Shown in pieces: positions 1 to 9,400 of a stretch of DNA of 17,739 nucleotides. The translations under genes and the position numbers were made by a program. Under the pieces are notes generated by a model. The model saw nothing but the letters and a program-made list of their open reading frames with translations. It had not been told where the DNA came from and searched no databases. Source of the stretch: an uncultured Holophagaceae bacterium (GTDB taxonomy: Bacteria > Acidobacteriota > Holophagae > Holophagales > Holophagaceae); the NCBI GenBank assembly GCA_903876615.1, contig CAIRAS010000053.1, positions 1-17,739 of the forward strand. Direction: 5' to 3'. Numbering within the stretch: position 1 is the stretch's first letter; each line of letters opens with the position of its first letter.

Positions 1-81
1 GCCGAACCACTTCTTGAGAAAGGCGGCGGCGGTATGGCCGGCCACGCCGGCGCCAAGGATGACCACGCGGGGTCGAGACAT
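1..81 (-). CDS. FAD/NAD(P)-dependent oxidoreductase, N-terminal fragment
   Basis: This leftward gene starts with ATG at 81-79 and runs off the left edge, so only 27 codons are visible. The peptide begins MSRPRVVILGAGVAGHTAA. This is the first beta strand and glycine-rich turn (GAGVAG, the GxGxxG motif) of a Rossmann fold that binds the ADP part of FAD. Such starts are typical of the pyridine-nucleotide-disulphide oxidoreductase superfamily, which includes sulfide:quinone and NADH oxidoreductases. It diverges from a YgaP-like membrane protein gene, and DUF2892 genes are often found beside sulfide:quinone oxidoreductases and rhodaneses. A sulfide-oxidation role is therefore a reasonable guess, but the substrate cannot be decided from 27 residues. 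Confidence 0.75.
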   Translation of the reverse strand, partial: MSRPRVVILGAGVAGHTAAAFLKKWFG

Positions 82-121
82 GAAGCCTCCGGGGGTGAAT
101 GTAGGTTGATTGGCTGGTGGA

Positions 122-151
122 TTGTATGCCTATTTAGTTAAGGATTATAAT
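122..151 (+). promoter_or_regulatory. Candidate promoter for the DUF2892 gene in a divergent intergenic region
   Basis: TATAAT lies at 146-151. TTGTAT at 122-127 is a fair -35 match, with an 18-nt spacer. The surrounding 130-165 stretch is strikingly AT-rich in an otherwise GC-rich region. A TATAAT also reads on the minus strand at 49-44 counted within 144-149, which could serve the divergent oxidoreductase gene, though its -35 is poor. This is motif matching only; sigma-factor preferences of this organism are unknown. Confidence 0.35.
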
Positions 152-226
152 TAATTTTTATGCCATTCTTTTCCAGCAAGACCCAACCCGCCGAATCCCG
201 GGTGGATTCCGCTCCCCGGAGGACCC

Positions 227-430
227 ATGCAAGCCAACATCGGAACCGTCGATCGGACCATCCGCCTCGTCGCGGGCGTGGCGCTCCTGAGCCTATTCTT
301 CCTGCTCGAAGGTAAGGCCCGGTATTTCGGGCTCCTCGGCATCGTCGCCCTGCTCACCGCGGCCTTCAGTTTCTGCCCGCTCTATCCCCTCGTCGGGGTG
401 AACACCTGCGGGACCAAGGGCGCGAAGTAA
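227..430 (+). CDS. YgaP-like DUF2892 small inner-membrane protein
   Basis: This 67-residue protein starts at ATG 227 with a strong Shine-Dalgarno (GGAGGA, 218-223). It has a short N-terminal segment with the NxGxxDRxIR pattern of the DUF2892 family. Two hydrophobic segments follow, at about residues 11-28 and 34-54, and then the FCPLYPLVGVNTC stretch near the C terminus that is typical of the family. In E. coli YgaP the same transmembrane part is fused to a rhodanese; here it stands alone, as it often does near sulfur-oxidation genes. It likely sits in the cytoplasmic membrane as a small helical hairpin. Its biochemical role is not established. It is divergent from the FAD oxidoreductase gene and may be expressed with it. 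Confidence 0.85.
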   Translation: MQANIGTVDRTIRLVAGVALLSLFFLLEGKARYFGLLGIVALLTAAFSFCPLYPLVGVNTCGTKGAK

Positions 431-499
431 CCTGGAATCTCGGGTCCGTCCCGCCTTCACGCACGCTGGGAGTGGCTGACCCTTGTCCCCGAAACAACC

Positions 500-517
500 C
501 CTAGGCGCAGGGCCTAG
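500..517 (-). terminator. Weak hairpin at the end of the DUF3298 gene
   Basis: CTAGGC (501-506) and GCCTAG (512-517) form a perfect 6-bp stem with a 5-nt loop. The stem overlaps the stop codon (516-514) of the leftward gene. On the minus strand it is followed by GGGGTTGTTTC, which is only moderately T-rich. It could be an intrinsic terminator, but the short stem and interrupted T run make this tentative. Confidence 0.25.
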
Positions 518-1248
518 CGGCGGTTCAGCAGGCCCAGGATCTCGGGACGCAGGTAGGGGCGCAGCTCCGCCTCGGCGTATTCCGTCTCGACGGCGCCATC
601 CGAGAAGGGGCCGATCTGGTAGGGCGCCCAGAACAGGGTCAGGCCGCGGGAGCTGGGATACCACCCGGCGGGTGGGTGGGCCTTGAGCGATTGGAAGTCC
701 GTGTGCCGGGGGAGCCGGGCCCCAATGAGCCGGTCCAGGGTCCGGGTCTGCTCAGGCGTCTGTGGGGCGAAGGGGGAGCCCTCGCCATCAAAGCGTCGCT
801 GGGTGGTCAGGTCCCAGGTGAAGGCCCGCAGGCCATAGAGGCCGTGGGCGGCGCCCTCGAAATACGTGCTCTCCGTCAGGAGCAGCACCAGCAGGCGTTC
901 CGACTGGATGGGGGTGCTGAAGTGGAGCTCGCCGGTGAAACCACCTTCGGCGGGGTTCCAGGCGCTGAGGGCCTTCTGCGCCTCAGCCACCTCCCGGTTG
1001 GCATAGGCCTCCAGCCACGCCTGGACCTTGGCCAACTTCCCTGGGCTGCCGCCGGGCCGAGGGATCACCGGGAACTCGAAGGCGTAGGTGTGCCGACCAT
1101 CCGCGGACTTGAGCTCGACGGTGCGCGTCTCCACCCGGTAGGACGGCGCCGCCGGACGCGGGGTCTTCGGTGCGGTGAGGGCCGGCCGGTCCAGGCCGGG
1201 GCCAGGGGTAGCCAGAGCCAGGAGCGCGGAGAAAGCGAAGGGAAACAT
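514..1248 (-). CDS. DUF3298/RsiV-like secreted protein
   Basis: This leftward gene encodes 244 residues, starting at ATG 1248-1246 with GAGG four bases upstream. The N terminus (MFPFAFSALLALATPGPG) is hydrophobic like a short signal sequence but lacks the usual basic residues. A Pro/Ala-rich linker follows to about residue 35. The body matches the layout of the DUF3298/DUF4163 fold found in RsiV, the lysozyme-sensing anti-sigma factor. It has a strand rich in aromatic residues ending YAFEFPVIPR, the central LTESTYFEGAAHGLYG segment, and the C-terminal FWAPYQIGPFSDG motif near residue 210, followed by a conserved acidic ELRPYL stretch. No transmembrane anti-sigma part is visible, so this is a free periplasmic or secreted relative. 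Ligand and role are unknown. It ends just before a weak hairpin. Confidence 0.8.
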   Translation of the reverse strand: MFPFAFSALLALATPGPGLDRPALTAPKTPRPAAPSYRVETRTVELKSADGRHTYAFEFPVIPRPGGSPGKLAKVQAWLEAYANREVAEAQKALSAWNPAEGGFTGELHFSTPIQSERLLVLLLTESTYFEGAAHGLYGLRAFTWDLTTQRRFDGEGSPFAPQTPEQTRTLDRLIGARLPRHTDFQSLKAHPPAGWYPSSRGLTLFWAPYQIGPFSDGAVETEYAEAELRPYLRPEILGLLNRR

Positions 1249-1389
1249 GGAACCTCAAGGCGGGGTGGGTCAGGCGGGCAACCCAAGGACCCAGGATAAG
1301 CGCCTCGCACCAACCCAAGGCGAGTTGGCTCGCGCGGGTGCTGCGGTGCGGAAGCCTGATTTGGACATCGTTTTGCTCCTGCCAACCGG

Positions 1390-1410
1390 AAGGCCTGGTC
1401 GCCCAGGCTT
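1390..1410 (-). terminator. Hairpin just downstream of the tRNA-Glu fragment
   Basis: AAG(G)CCTGG at 1390-1398 and CCAGGCTT at 1403-1410 form an 8-bp stem with one bulged G and the tetraloop TCGC. On the minus strand it lies 17 nt beyond the tRNA 3' end, where the original tRNA gene would need a terminator. There is no long T run. It supports the idea that the sequence to the left is the original chromosomal downstream flank of the tRNA gene. Confidence 0.4.
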
Positions 1411-1427
1411 ATGTGCTCATTGCCGGG

Positions 1428-1468
1428 TAGGGCTAACGGGATTTGAACCCGTGTTACCGCCGTGAAAG
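1428..1468 (-). other. tRNA-Glu 3' fragment = attachment (att) site of an integrative element
   Basis: Read on the minus strand, this is the 3' half of a tRNA-Glu(UUC). It contains the full anticodon loop CTTTCAC (1468-1462), the 3' side of the anticodon stem GGCGG, a short variable loop TAAC and a perfect T arm (ACGGG, TTCAAAT, CCCGT; 1452-1436). The 3' acceptor strand TAGCCCT with discriminator A ends at 1428, and CCA is not fully encoded (CCC follows). The D arm, the 5' acceptor strand and the 5' side of the anticodon stem are missing: upstream of the loop the sequence changes to AT-rich DNA. A crossover at the anticodon loop with a duplicated tRNA 3' end is the classic mark left by tRNA-targeting tyrosine recombinases. 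The integrase gene lies 138 bp away. The intact tRNA should be at the other end of the element, outside this window. Confidence 0.8.
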
Positions 1469-1606
1469 ATTGTTAAATACTGTTCAAACGTTCAGTTCCG
1501 GACGATTCAAAAATAAGATATTGCGTGAGTTACAAAAATAGTGTCCCATGGTGATCGGAGGCATTTGGGGACGCGAAATACGGATAAATTACGGATGGAG
1601 GACCTA

Positions 1607-2953
1607 ATGGTCAGGAATAAAGAGGTCAACAAGTTCGAGAACCGCAGCAAACGGCTGAAGCTGACCGCCCAGAAGGACCCCCACTGGACGGCGATCGGGA
1701 TCGGCCAGTCGATCGGCTACTACCGGCCGAAGAGCGGAGCCTCCGGGACCTGGAGCGCCAGGTTCATGGACATGAATACGAAGAAGTACCTGAGGCAGGC
1801 CCTCGGCACGGCCGATGACTTCCTGGAGGCCAACGAGGACACGGTGCTTTCCTTCGACCAGGCTCAGGACAAGGCCCGCGACTGGTTCAAGGAGATGAAG
1901 TCCGCGGTCGCGGGAGAACCGCACCGGCTGGGCCCACTCACCGTGGAGCAGGCCTGGATCGCCTACGCCGAGGACGCTGAGCGCCGCGGCAAGAAGAGCA
2001 TCGCCTCCACCAAACTGAATGTCACTGCCCACATCCTTCCCGCCTTCGGTGCCTGCAAGGTCGCCGACCTCACGCAGTGGAAGATCGAGAAATGGCACGC
2101 GGCGCTGGCCAAGGCTCCGGCCCGCGTTCGCACCAGGAAAGGCGAGCAACCCGCCTCCAGGCCGGCTCCGGTCACTGATGACCAGAAGCGCGCCCGCAGG
2201 GCCACCGCCAACCGCATCCTGGCCGCCCTGAAGGCCATCCTGAACTTCGTGAAGCATCGCGGCATGACCCGGGCCAACGCGGAAGCCTGGCGCGAAGTGA
2301 AACCCTTTGAAGGCACCACCGCCTCCCGGCAGCGGTTCCTGACACCCGAGGAGGCCCAGCGGCTGGTGAACGTCTGCCCGCCGGACTTCCGGCGCCTCGT
2401 CCAGGGCGGACTGTTCACGGGAGCGCGCTTCGGCGAGCTGTCGCGCCTGGTGAACTCAGACTTCAACGCGCCGAACGGAAAGATCTACATCGCCCCCTCC
2501 AAGAACAACCCGCACCCGCGCTATGTGGTGCTGACGGAGGAAGGGCAGATCTACTTCAAGGCCCTCACCGCGGGACGGCTCCCCGACGAACCCATGTTCC
2601 TGCGTGAGTCCAACGAAACCCGGAACTGGACAAGCCCCAAGTTGAACCGTCCCTGGCGCAAGTCAGAGCCGGCTCGGTGCATGAAGGAGGCCTGCCAGGC
2701 CGCCAAGCTCGCGACCCTCACGTTCCACGAGCTGCGCCATACCCACGCTTCCGGCCTGGTGAACAACGGGGTGCCTCTTGCGTTTGTGGCTGCGCAGCTC
2801 GGGCACTCGGATACTCGGATGGTGGAGAAGCACTACGGCCACCTGGCGCCTTCTGCCATGGCTGACGCGATCCGGGCGCTGGCCCCCAAGCTGGGCATCC
2901 ACGACGGGACACCCGTGGAGACGCTGGCCATCAAGCAGGGCAATGGAAAGTGA
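1607..2953 (+). CDS. Tyrosine recombinase / phage-type integrase
   Basis: The 448-residue protein starts at ATG 1607, which has GGAGG five to six bases upstream. The frame is open from GTG 1541, but that start has no such site. Residues 1-105 form an arm-binding-like N terminus, about 109-235 the helical core-binding domain (TVEQAWIAYAEDAERRG onward), and about 245-430 the catalytic domain. All active-site residues are present: Arg274 (TGARFGEL), Lys299 (APSKNNPHPR), His374-x-x-Arg377 (HELRHTH), His400 (LGHSD) and the nucleophile Tyr410 (KHYGHL). It therefore looks functional and would integrate or excise DNA through a covalent 3'-phosphotyrosine. Its position 138 bp from a tRNA-Glu 3' fragment points to that tRNA as its target. 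No excisionase is recognised next to it. Confidence 0.93.
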   Translation: MVRNKEVNKFENRSKRLKLTAQKDPHWTAIGIGQSIGYYRPKSGASGTWSARFMDMNTKKYLRQALGTADDFLEANEDTVLSFDQAQDKARDWFKEMKSAVAGEPHRLGPLTVEQAWIAYAEDAERRGKKSIASTKLNVTAHILPAFGACKVADLTQWKIEKWHAALAKAPARVRTRKGEQPASRPAPVTDDQKRARRATANRILAALKAILNFVKHRGMTRANAEAWREVKPFEGTTASRQRFLTPEEAQRLVNVCPPDFRRLVQGGLFTGARFGELSRLVNSDFNAPNGKIYIAPSKNNPHPRYVVLTEEGQIYFKALTAGRLPDEPMFLRESNETRNWTSPKLNRPWRKSEPARCMKEACQAAKLATLTFHELRHTHASGLVNNGVPLAFVAAQLGHSDTRMVEKHYGHLAPSAMADAIRALAPKLGIHDGTPVETLAIKQGNGK

Positions 2954-3066
2954 TGCTCTGGCTTTGCTCGCCTTGACCGAAGGTCATAGCAACCTCCGCC
3001 ATAACCCAGAATACCTGCACCCCGTGCCGTGCCCTCGGCCTTCGGCTGGAGAACGTTACGCATTCC

Positions 3067-3156
3067 TCACACGATCTGCAGGTGCTTGGAGCGGGAGCAG
3101 CAAACGTGTTGCTCCCAATTCAGCTGCTGCATGCTAGCGGCTTGCTTTCTCGCCAT
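3067..3156 (-). CDS. Candidate 29-residue small protein
   Basis: This short leftward frame starts at ATG 3156-3154 and ends with TGA at 3069-3067. Its upstream sequence, AGGAGGGG (3170-3163) with a six-base spacer, is one of the best ribosome binding sites in the window. The peptide begins MARKQAASMQQLNWEQ, has a Cys-Cys pair near the middle and is basic toward the end. I do not recognise it. The same frame is open upstream to 3306, so it could also be the end of a longer decayed gene. It lies in the spacer between the integrase and the giant gene, antisense to both. Support rests only on the start signal. Confidence 0.25.
   Translation of the reverse strand: MARKQAASMQQLNWEQHVCCSRSKHLQIV
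3093..3116. repeat. Inverted repeat (hairpin) in the integrase-to-lipoprotein spacer
   Basis: GGGAGCAGCA (3093-3102) and TGTTGCTCCC (3107-3116) can pair as a 10-bp stem with one mismatch and the loop AACG. No T run follows on either strand, so it is not a standard intrinsic terminator. It lies about 140 bp after the integrase stop and inside the candidate small minus-strand gene. The rest of the 2954-3452 spacer holds an AT-rich promoter-like stretch near 3350-3410 and nothing else I recognise. Confidence 0.35.
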
Positions 3157-3367
3157 TGAATACCCCTCCTGGTAGTTCTGGAAATTGGGGCGGGAGCCGC
3201 CGAGATGTGATCCCGCTGCTGCTGGGACAAATTCCATCGGGCGTGCTACCTGAGTCGGTGAGTCATTACACCCACCCCTGACACGGTTGTGGGGGTCTAG
3301 GTGCACTGAACAACTTCGCGTGCCCTGGGCTTATCGGGTTCGTAGTTAGAAAAAGTATTAGCAAACT

Positions 3368-3398
3368 TTGGTATTTCATAAGTAACTAAACGTATATT
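3368..3398 (+). promoter_or_regulatory. Candidate promoter of the giant lipoprotein gene
   Basis: The 3345-3412 stretch is very AT-rich compared with its surroundings. TTGGTA (3368-3373) and TATATT (3393-3398) form a possible -35/-10 pair with a rather long 19-nt spacer. The leader would be about 45 nt. A perfect 10-bp palindrome, CTTCGCGAAG, lies in that leader at 3422-3431 and could be an operator or an mRNA hairpin. This is motif-level evidence only. Confidence 0.25.
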
Positions 3399-3452
3399 TA
3401 AATTTACTTAGTCGTGGGACGCTTCGCGAAGATTGCATACCACGAGGTAATC

Positions 3453-6400
3453 ATGAGCCGCTTCCGCTCGGCAAGCCTTTCTGTCCTGACGGGCTTAGTG
3501 TTGCTTTGCGGGTGTGGCGGCGGCGGTGGTGGGGGGGCGAGTACGACACAAACTCCGCCAGCAGTGCAGGGGCCATCGGCGCTGGTCTATGGCACCAATC
3601 CCGCGATCTACACCAAGGGCGTGGCCATCGCGGCCAACAACCCGTCTAGCTCGGGCGGAGCCGTGGTGTCCTACAGCGTGAACCCGAGCCTGCCAGCCGG
3701 GCTAAGCCTCAACGCAAGTAGTGGCGTCATCACGGGGACCTCCACTGAGGTGATGGCCACGTCCAGCTATACGGTCACAGCCACGAATTCAGGCGGCAGC
3801 ACACCTGCCAGCCTGTCGATCACAGTGAATGATGCCGCTCCCAACGGCCTGAGCTACGGGACCAATCCGGCGGTCTATACCAAGGGCGCAGCCATCGCGG
3901 CCAACAACCCGACCAGCTCGGGCGGAGCCGTGGTGTCCTACGGCGTGAGTCCGAGTCTGCCGACCGGGCTGAGCCTGAACCCCACCAGCGGCGTCATCAC
4001 AGGAATACCGACAGCGGCGGTGACGGCCACGGCCAGCTATACGGTCACAGCCACGAATTCAGGCGGCAGCACGCCTGCCAGCCTGTCAATCACCGTGAAT
4101 GATGCTGCTCCCAGCGGCCTGACCTACGGGAGCAATCCAGCGGTCTATACCAAGGCCGTGGCCATCGGCGCCAACATTCCCAGCAGCAGCGGCGGAGCCG
4201 TAGTGTTCTACAGCGTGACCCCCGACCTGCCAGCGGGGCTCGTCCTGGATGCCGCGACCGGTCGCATTACTGGCAGGCCTACCGCTGCCGCGGCCCAGGG
4301 GAGCTATGTCATACGGGCCGCAAATAGCGGGGGCTACGCCACCGTGACCTTGATCCTGACAGTGGGGGATCCCTCAGGTACGTTCAAGATCCGCACAGGC
4401 ATGGTCAGCAGCAGTGCCACCCTCCGAGGCCTCAAGGAGCCTTCGGTCCTGATTCAGCCGGATGTCCTTCAGTTCAATGTTGGGATCCCCGCTACCCAGG
4501 GGGGGACGCTGATGGCCAGTACATCCTCTGGGACCACGGTCCAGCAGTTCTACCTCTCCACGCTGGCTCCAGATGGGAAAACCATCTGGGGCTACGGCGG
4601 ACCATCGGAATCCTTCCTGCCCACGGATGCTTCGGTCGTGAACGCCCACGGCGGTTTCACGGGAGGGTCCATCGACTTGGGCGCCGCGGGGATGACGGCG
4701 CCGGGGCCGGGTGTGTTCATGGCGAGGTTCGGTCTTGGCGTGACGACCGAGATGTCAGTCAAAGCCCAGCTGCAGACGCAGATGCTCACCCAGGTGGACG
4801 AAATCGTCCTGCGCCTGGCGAACCCGGAGTATCCACTCAAGGATGCGGCGGCAGGCACTGCCAATGTGGTGACCGCCCCCCATTTCCATTACTCGAACGG
4901 TGCCACCACCACCCTGTTCGCACCAGAGACCTCCCTGCCCAACGGGCAGCGGCTCTTCGCCGAGAACCTGACGGCCAATGGCACTGCGCATGCTCTGGTG
5001 GACATGCAGTACCTGTTCTTCGTTCCAGCTTCCAAGATCGGTGCTGGCCAGAGCTGCTTCGTGTTCGGTGGAACCAGCATTGTTGGCACCACCACCTACG
5101 CAAACCTGGGTGTCTTCGATCCCACCGGCTTGTCGGTGGCCGACTGGATCAAGAAGTCTCCAGGGCTTGCGAAGGCCCTTGATCAGTTCGCCGGGAGCGA
5201 CCGCACCACCCAGCGCTGGCTGGGGCTGGCCGCGTATTTCAATGCCTACATCACCAAGTTCATGGGCTACGGCTCGTCCATCTACTTCAGCCCGGTGACG
5301 CATACCCTGGGCATCACGAACTACCCGTCCCCCTTCGAGATCATCGCGCTTGACGATGCCAATGGGCCCATGTCCCTGGCAGGCTTCGCCACGCTGAACC
5401 TGAGCTACAACCCGGACCCCCTGGGCACCCGGTACACCTTGAGCGGCACGACACTTGATGTGAGTGGCACGCCGCCCATCAAGTTCTACACATCCGTTTC
5501 GGATCCGAGCAGCGGTACGGGGACGGTGGCACCAGCCATCCAGGCCCAGCCCGCCGCCCAGTCCGTGCTGGCGGGTCTCACGGCCTACTACTTCGTGTTG
5601 GCCACGGGGACGCCCAGTCCAACCTATCAGTGGCAGCGATCCGATGATGGCGGAAGCACCTGGGCCAGCGTGAGCGTCGGGATAGGCGGCTCCACCTCCA
5701 ACTTCAGCACCCTCGCGACCACCGCTGTGGACAGTGGCGCCCGCTTCCGCGTGGTGGTCCGGAACACAGCTGGAACGGTGATCAGCTCTTCTGCTCTGCT
5801 GACGGTGACCACACCGGTTGCCTTAGGTGTGGTTCTGCCCGCCAGTCAGCTCCTTCAGGTCACGACCGATGGAACCCTGACCGCCAAGGCCATGGGTGGT
5901 GTGCCTCCCTATGTCTACTCCTGGAGCAAGAACGGGTCAGCCCTCCCGGCAGTCACCGTGACTCAGTGCAGCCTGCCTTCCCTGCGACTCGCTGACCAGG
6001 GGGTGTACCAGGTGCAGGTGACGGATGCTGTGGGTGTCTCTGCCCGAGCTACCTCCAAGCTCTTCGTGGAGACCACTGCGAACCTGCCGGCCTCCTTCAA
6101 TCCTGAGGGCCTGGCTGTGTCTGGAGACGATCTGTACCTTGCCTCCCCTTCCAAGAACATCGTGCTCTGGCTTTCGGCCGCTTCGGGCACGGGGCAGCAG
6201 GTCGCCATCCAGGGCGCGCCCACCAGCATCACCGTGGACGCTGAGGGGAATCCCTGGGTGACCCTCAAGGCCCTTGGGAAGATCGCCAAGATCGACAAGC
6301 AGACGGTAACCGTGACCCAGGTCAGTGTCGGCGGCCAGCCCCATGGCATTGCCCGGGGCCTCTCCGGGGCGATCTGGTTCACCCTGCAGGGCACCAACCA

Positions 6401-9400
6401 GATCGGCAAGATCGGAGTGGATGGGGGTGCGCCCACCCTGTACACACTGAGCGCGGGCGCCGCGCCCACGGGGATCACCGTGGCTTCCGATGGCACCGTG
6501 TGGTTCACCGAAGGGGGCAAGGGCAAGGTTGGTCGTCTGGCTCCTGGCGCCAGCCAGGTCGAGGAGTGGGTCTGCCCGCACACCAACGCCATGCCAGATC
6601 AGATCGTGGCCACCAGCGATGGCCGGGTGTACTACACCGACGGAAAGGCCTCGGCGGTCGTGATGTTCACGGTGGCGGCCCAGCTTCCTGGTTTCAGTTC
6701 TGGGGTGCCTCTGACCCAAGCTTTCGCAGTCGCGGTGGACTCTCACGGCGGTCCGGCAGGCATCGCCTTGGATGGTAACAATCAGGTCTGGTTGACCCAG
6801 AAGCAGGTGGGGAAGGTGACGCGGCTGTCCAGCCTCTCCCAGGCGCTCGCCCTTAGGGCCGCTGGGGGCTCCGAGCGCAATGCCAGCCTCCCCGGCAGTG
6901 ACGCCGTAACAGGCAGTGGCAGCTCTGCCACCTATGAGTTCACCTCCAGCCAGAGCCAGCCCACGGGCATCGCGGTCGCAGCCAACGGGTCCGTGTATGC
7001 CACCTTGGCTGGCACGAATCAAGTGGCCCAGGTTCCCACCGCCGCTGCGGCGCAAAGCATCCAGGTGGCCATCCAGGCAGCGGAGCCCAAGCGGGTTCTG
7101 AAGAGCGAGACCCTCAGCTTCGAGGTGGTCGTGACCGGCTCCACCAATCCTGCCGTCACATGGGAGCTGGTCGAAGGCTCCACGGCGGGAACCATCACTG
7201 CGGCAGGGAGCTATACAGCCCCCGCCAAGGCAGGGACCTACCACGTGGTGGCCCGGAGTGTGGAAGATCCCTCGAAGTTTGGTCGGCTGGAGGTGGTGGT
7301 GTATCCCTGGAACTCCTGGCCCAAGGGGCAGTTGAACATCCTGGCCGGGAATGTGGCGGGAGTCGGAAATTATAACGGACAGGGCAGCGCGGCCCGATTC
7401 AACCGCCCCCAGGGCGTCGCAGTGGACCCCTCTGGGAACGTCTTTGTAGCCGACAGCAACAACCTGATCGTCCGGAAGATCACACCCACAGGGCTGGTCA
7501 GCACCTTTGCGGGATCTCCCGGCCAATCTGGCTTCGCCGACGGTCTCGGGGCCGCGGCCCGCTTCAGCGCCCTCGGAAACGTGGCCGCGGATGCCCTCGG
7601 CAACCTCTACGTGTCGGATCGGAGCAGCCTCCGGAAGATCACGGCCGACGGTATCGTGAGCACCCTGGCGGGCAATCCCACGGAATTCGGCAGCACCGAT
7701 GGTCTGGGCAGCGCCGCCCGCTTCCGCGCCCTCGCCTATGTGGCCGCGGACACCCAGGGCAACCTCTACGCGACGGACGCCGTGCAGCACACCGTCCGTA
7801 AGATCACTGCCGCCGGGCTGGTCACCACCCTGGCGGGGCAGGCCGAACAAGCCGGGTCCAGCGATGGTCCCGGGGCCTCGGCCCGTTTCGATTCACCGCA
7901 GGGCATCGCGGTGGATTCCGCCGGGAATGTCTATGTGGCAGACCAGAACAACCGGACCATCCGGAAGATCGATGCTTCGGGAGTGGTCAGCACCCTGGCG
8001 GGTGCCGTGGGCCAGCGGGACCTGGTGGACGGTCAGGGCGCCAGCGCAAGGTTCAGCGGCCCGGGCGGACTGGCCTTGAATGCCACCTCCGGTCACCTCT
8101 ACGTCTCCGACGGAGGCGCGATCCGCAAGATCACAGCGGCGGGAATGGTGAGCACCCTGGCGGGAAGCGGCTATGGTGCGAGCGATGGCCAGGGGGCCGC
8201 GGCCTCGTTCCGACTGCCCGAAGGTGTGGCCGTGGACAGCGCCGGCAACATATACGTAGCGGACAACCTCAACTACACCATCCGCAAGGTCACGCCTGCC
8301 GGGTTGGTGAGTACCTTGGCTGGCCTAGCGGGAGAGAACACTTCCTCCGATGGTCAAGGAAGTGCGGCCGGGTTATATGAGCCCATGGGCATCGCCGTGG
8401 ACGCCTCTGGAAACGCCTACGTCGCGGATACGGGCAATGCGCTCATCCGGAAGATTGCAACGGATGGAACCGTGAGTACCCTCGCTGGTTCGGCCATCAA
8501 TTCGCCCTTCAGCAAGCCCCAGGGCGTAGCCGTGGACGCGGCCGGCAATGTCTACGTGGCGGATACCGCCAACCACGCCATCCGGAAGGTGACTTCCGGC
8601 GGTCAGGTGAGCACCCTCGCGGGTCTGGTCGGCACAAGCGGATCCGCGGATGGTTCCGGCGGCACAGCGCGGTTCAATGGGCCCCAGAGCCTTTTGGTGG
8701 ACGCCGCCGGAAACGTCTATGTCGCCGACACGGGGAACTCGACCATCCGCCGGATCACTTCCTCCGGGGCGGTCAGCACGCTGGCGGGCACCGCCGGCCA
8801 GGTTGGATTCACCGATGGACCTGGCACGGCGGCCCTGTTTGGCAGCCCCAACGGCGTGGCCCTGGACGGCCAGGGCAACCTCTACATTTCGGACTACTGG
8901 ACTGGCGCCATCCGCAAGGTCGCATCCGATGGCACCGTCAGTACCGTGGCGGGCCTGCTGAGTCAGGGCAGTCCCTTGGATGGGAACGCCGGTACGGTGG
9001 GCTTCAACCATCCGATGGGACTTGCCGTGGATGCCGCAGGGAACCTCTACGTGGCGGACCGGGACAACAACGCCATCCGCCTGATCCTGGCCGACGGCTT
9101 CGTGTGCACCCTCCTCGGCGACGCGGCCGCGGGCATCAACCGCCCCGGGAGCATGCGCGACGGTGGGAGCCTGCCCCTGGGCGACACCTATGGTGCCCTG
9201 GCCAATCCCATTGGCGTCGCCGTAGGCCCGGACGGCTCGCTCTTCATCGCCACCGGGAACGGCGTCATGAAGGTGGGACCCACCAACGGACTTCTGCCCC
9301 CCACGGACCTCACCTACAGCGCCAACCCGGCTATCTACAACAAGGGAACAGCCATCGCCGCCAATCGGCCGACATACTCAGGTGGTGCTGTTTCTTCTTA

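Noticed and set aside
1175..1465. Plus-strand frame running through the DUF3298 start region and the tRNA fragment
   Set aside because: It overlaps the tRNA-Glu remnant and is antisense to the DUF3298 gene, with no ribosome binding site and low-complexity composition.
1541..1606. Integrase start at GTG 1541
   Set aside because: It lacks a good ribosome binding site, while ATG 1607 has GGAGG at proper spacing. The extra 22 residues do not look like an integrase N terminus.
6080..7050. Active streptogramin (virginiamycin B) lyase, i.e. antibiotic resistance
   Set aside because: The propeller pattern is similar, but it is embedded in a giant lipoprotein and I could not confirm the catalytic residues. 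A binding module is the safer reading.
5937..7850. Long minus-strand open frame (637 codons) opposite the Vgb and NHL regions
   Set aside because: It lies wholly antisense to well-supported propeller repeats. Its composition (Gly, Arg, His-rich and low complexity) is what the complement of GC-rich repeat codons produces.
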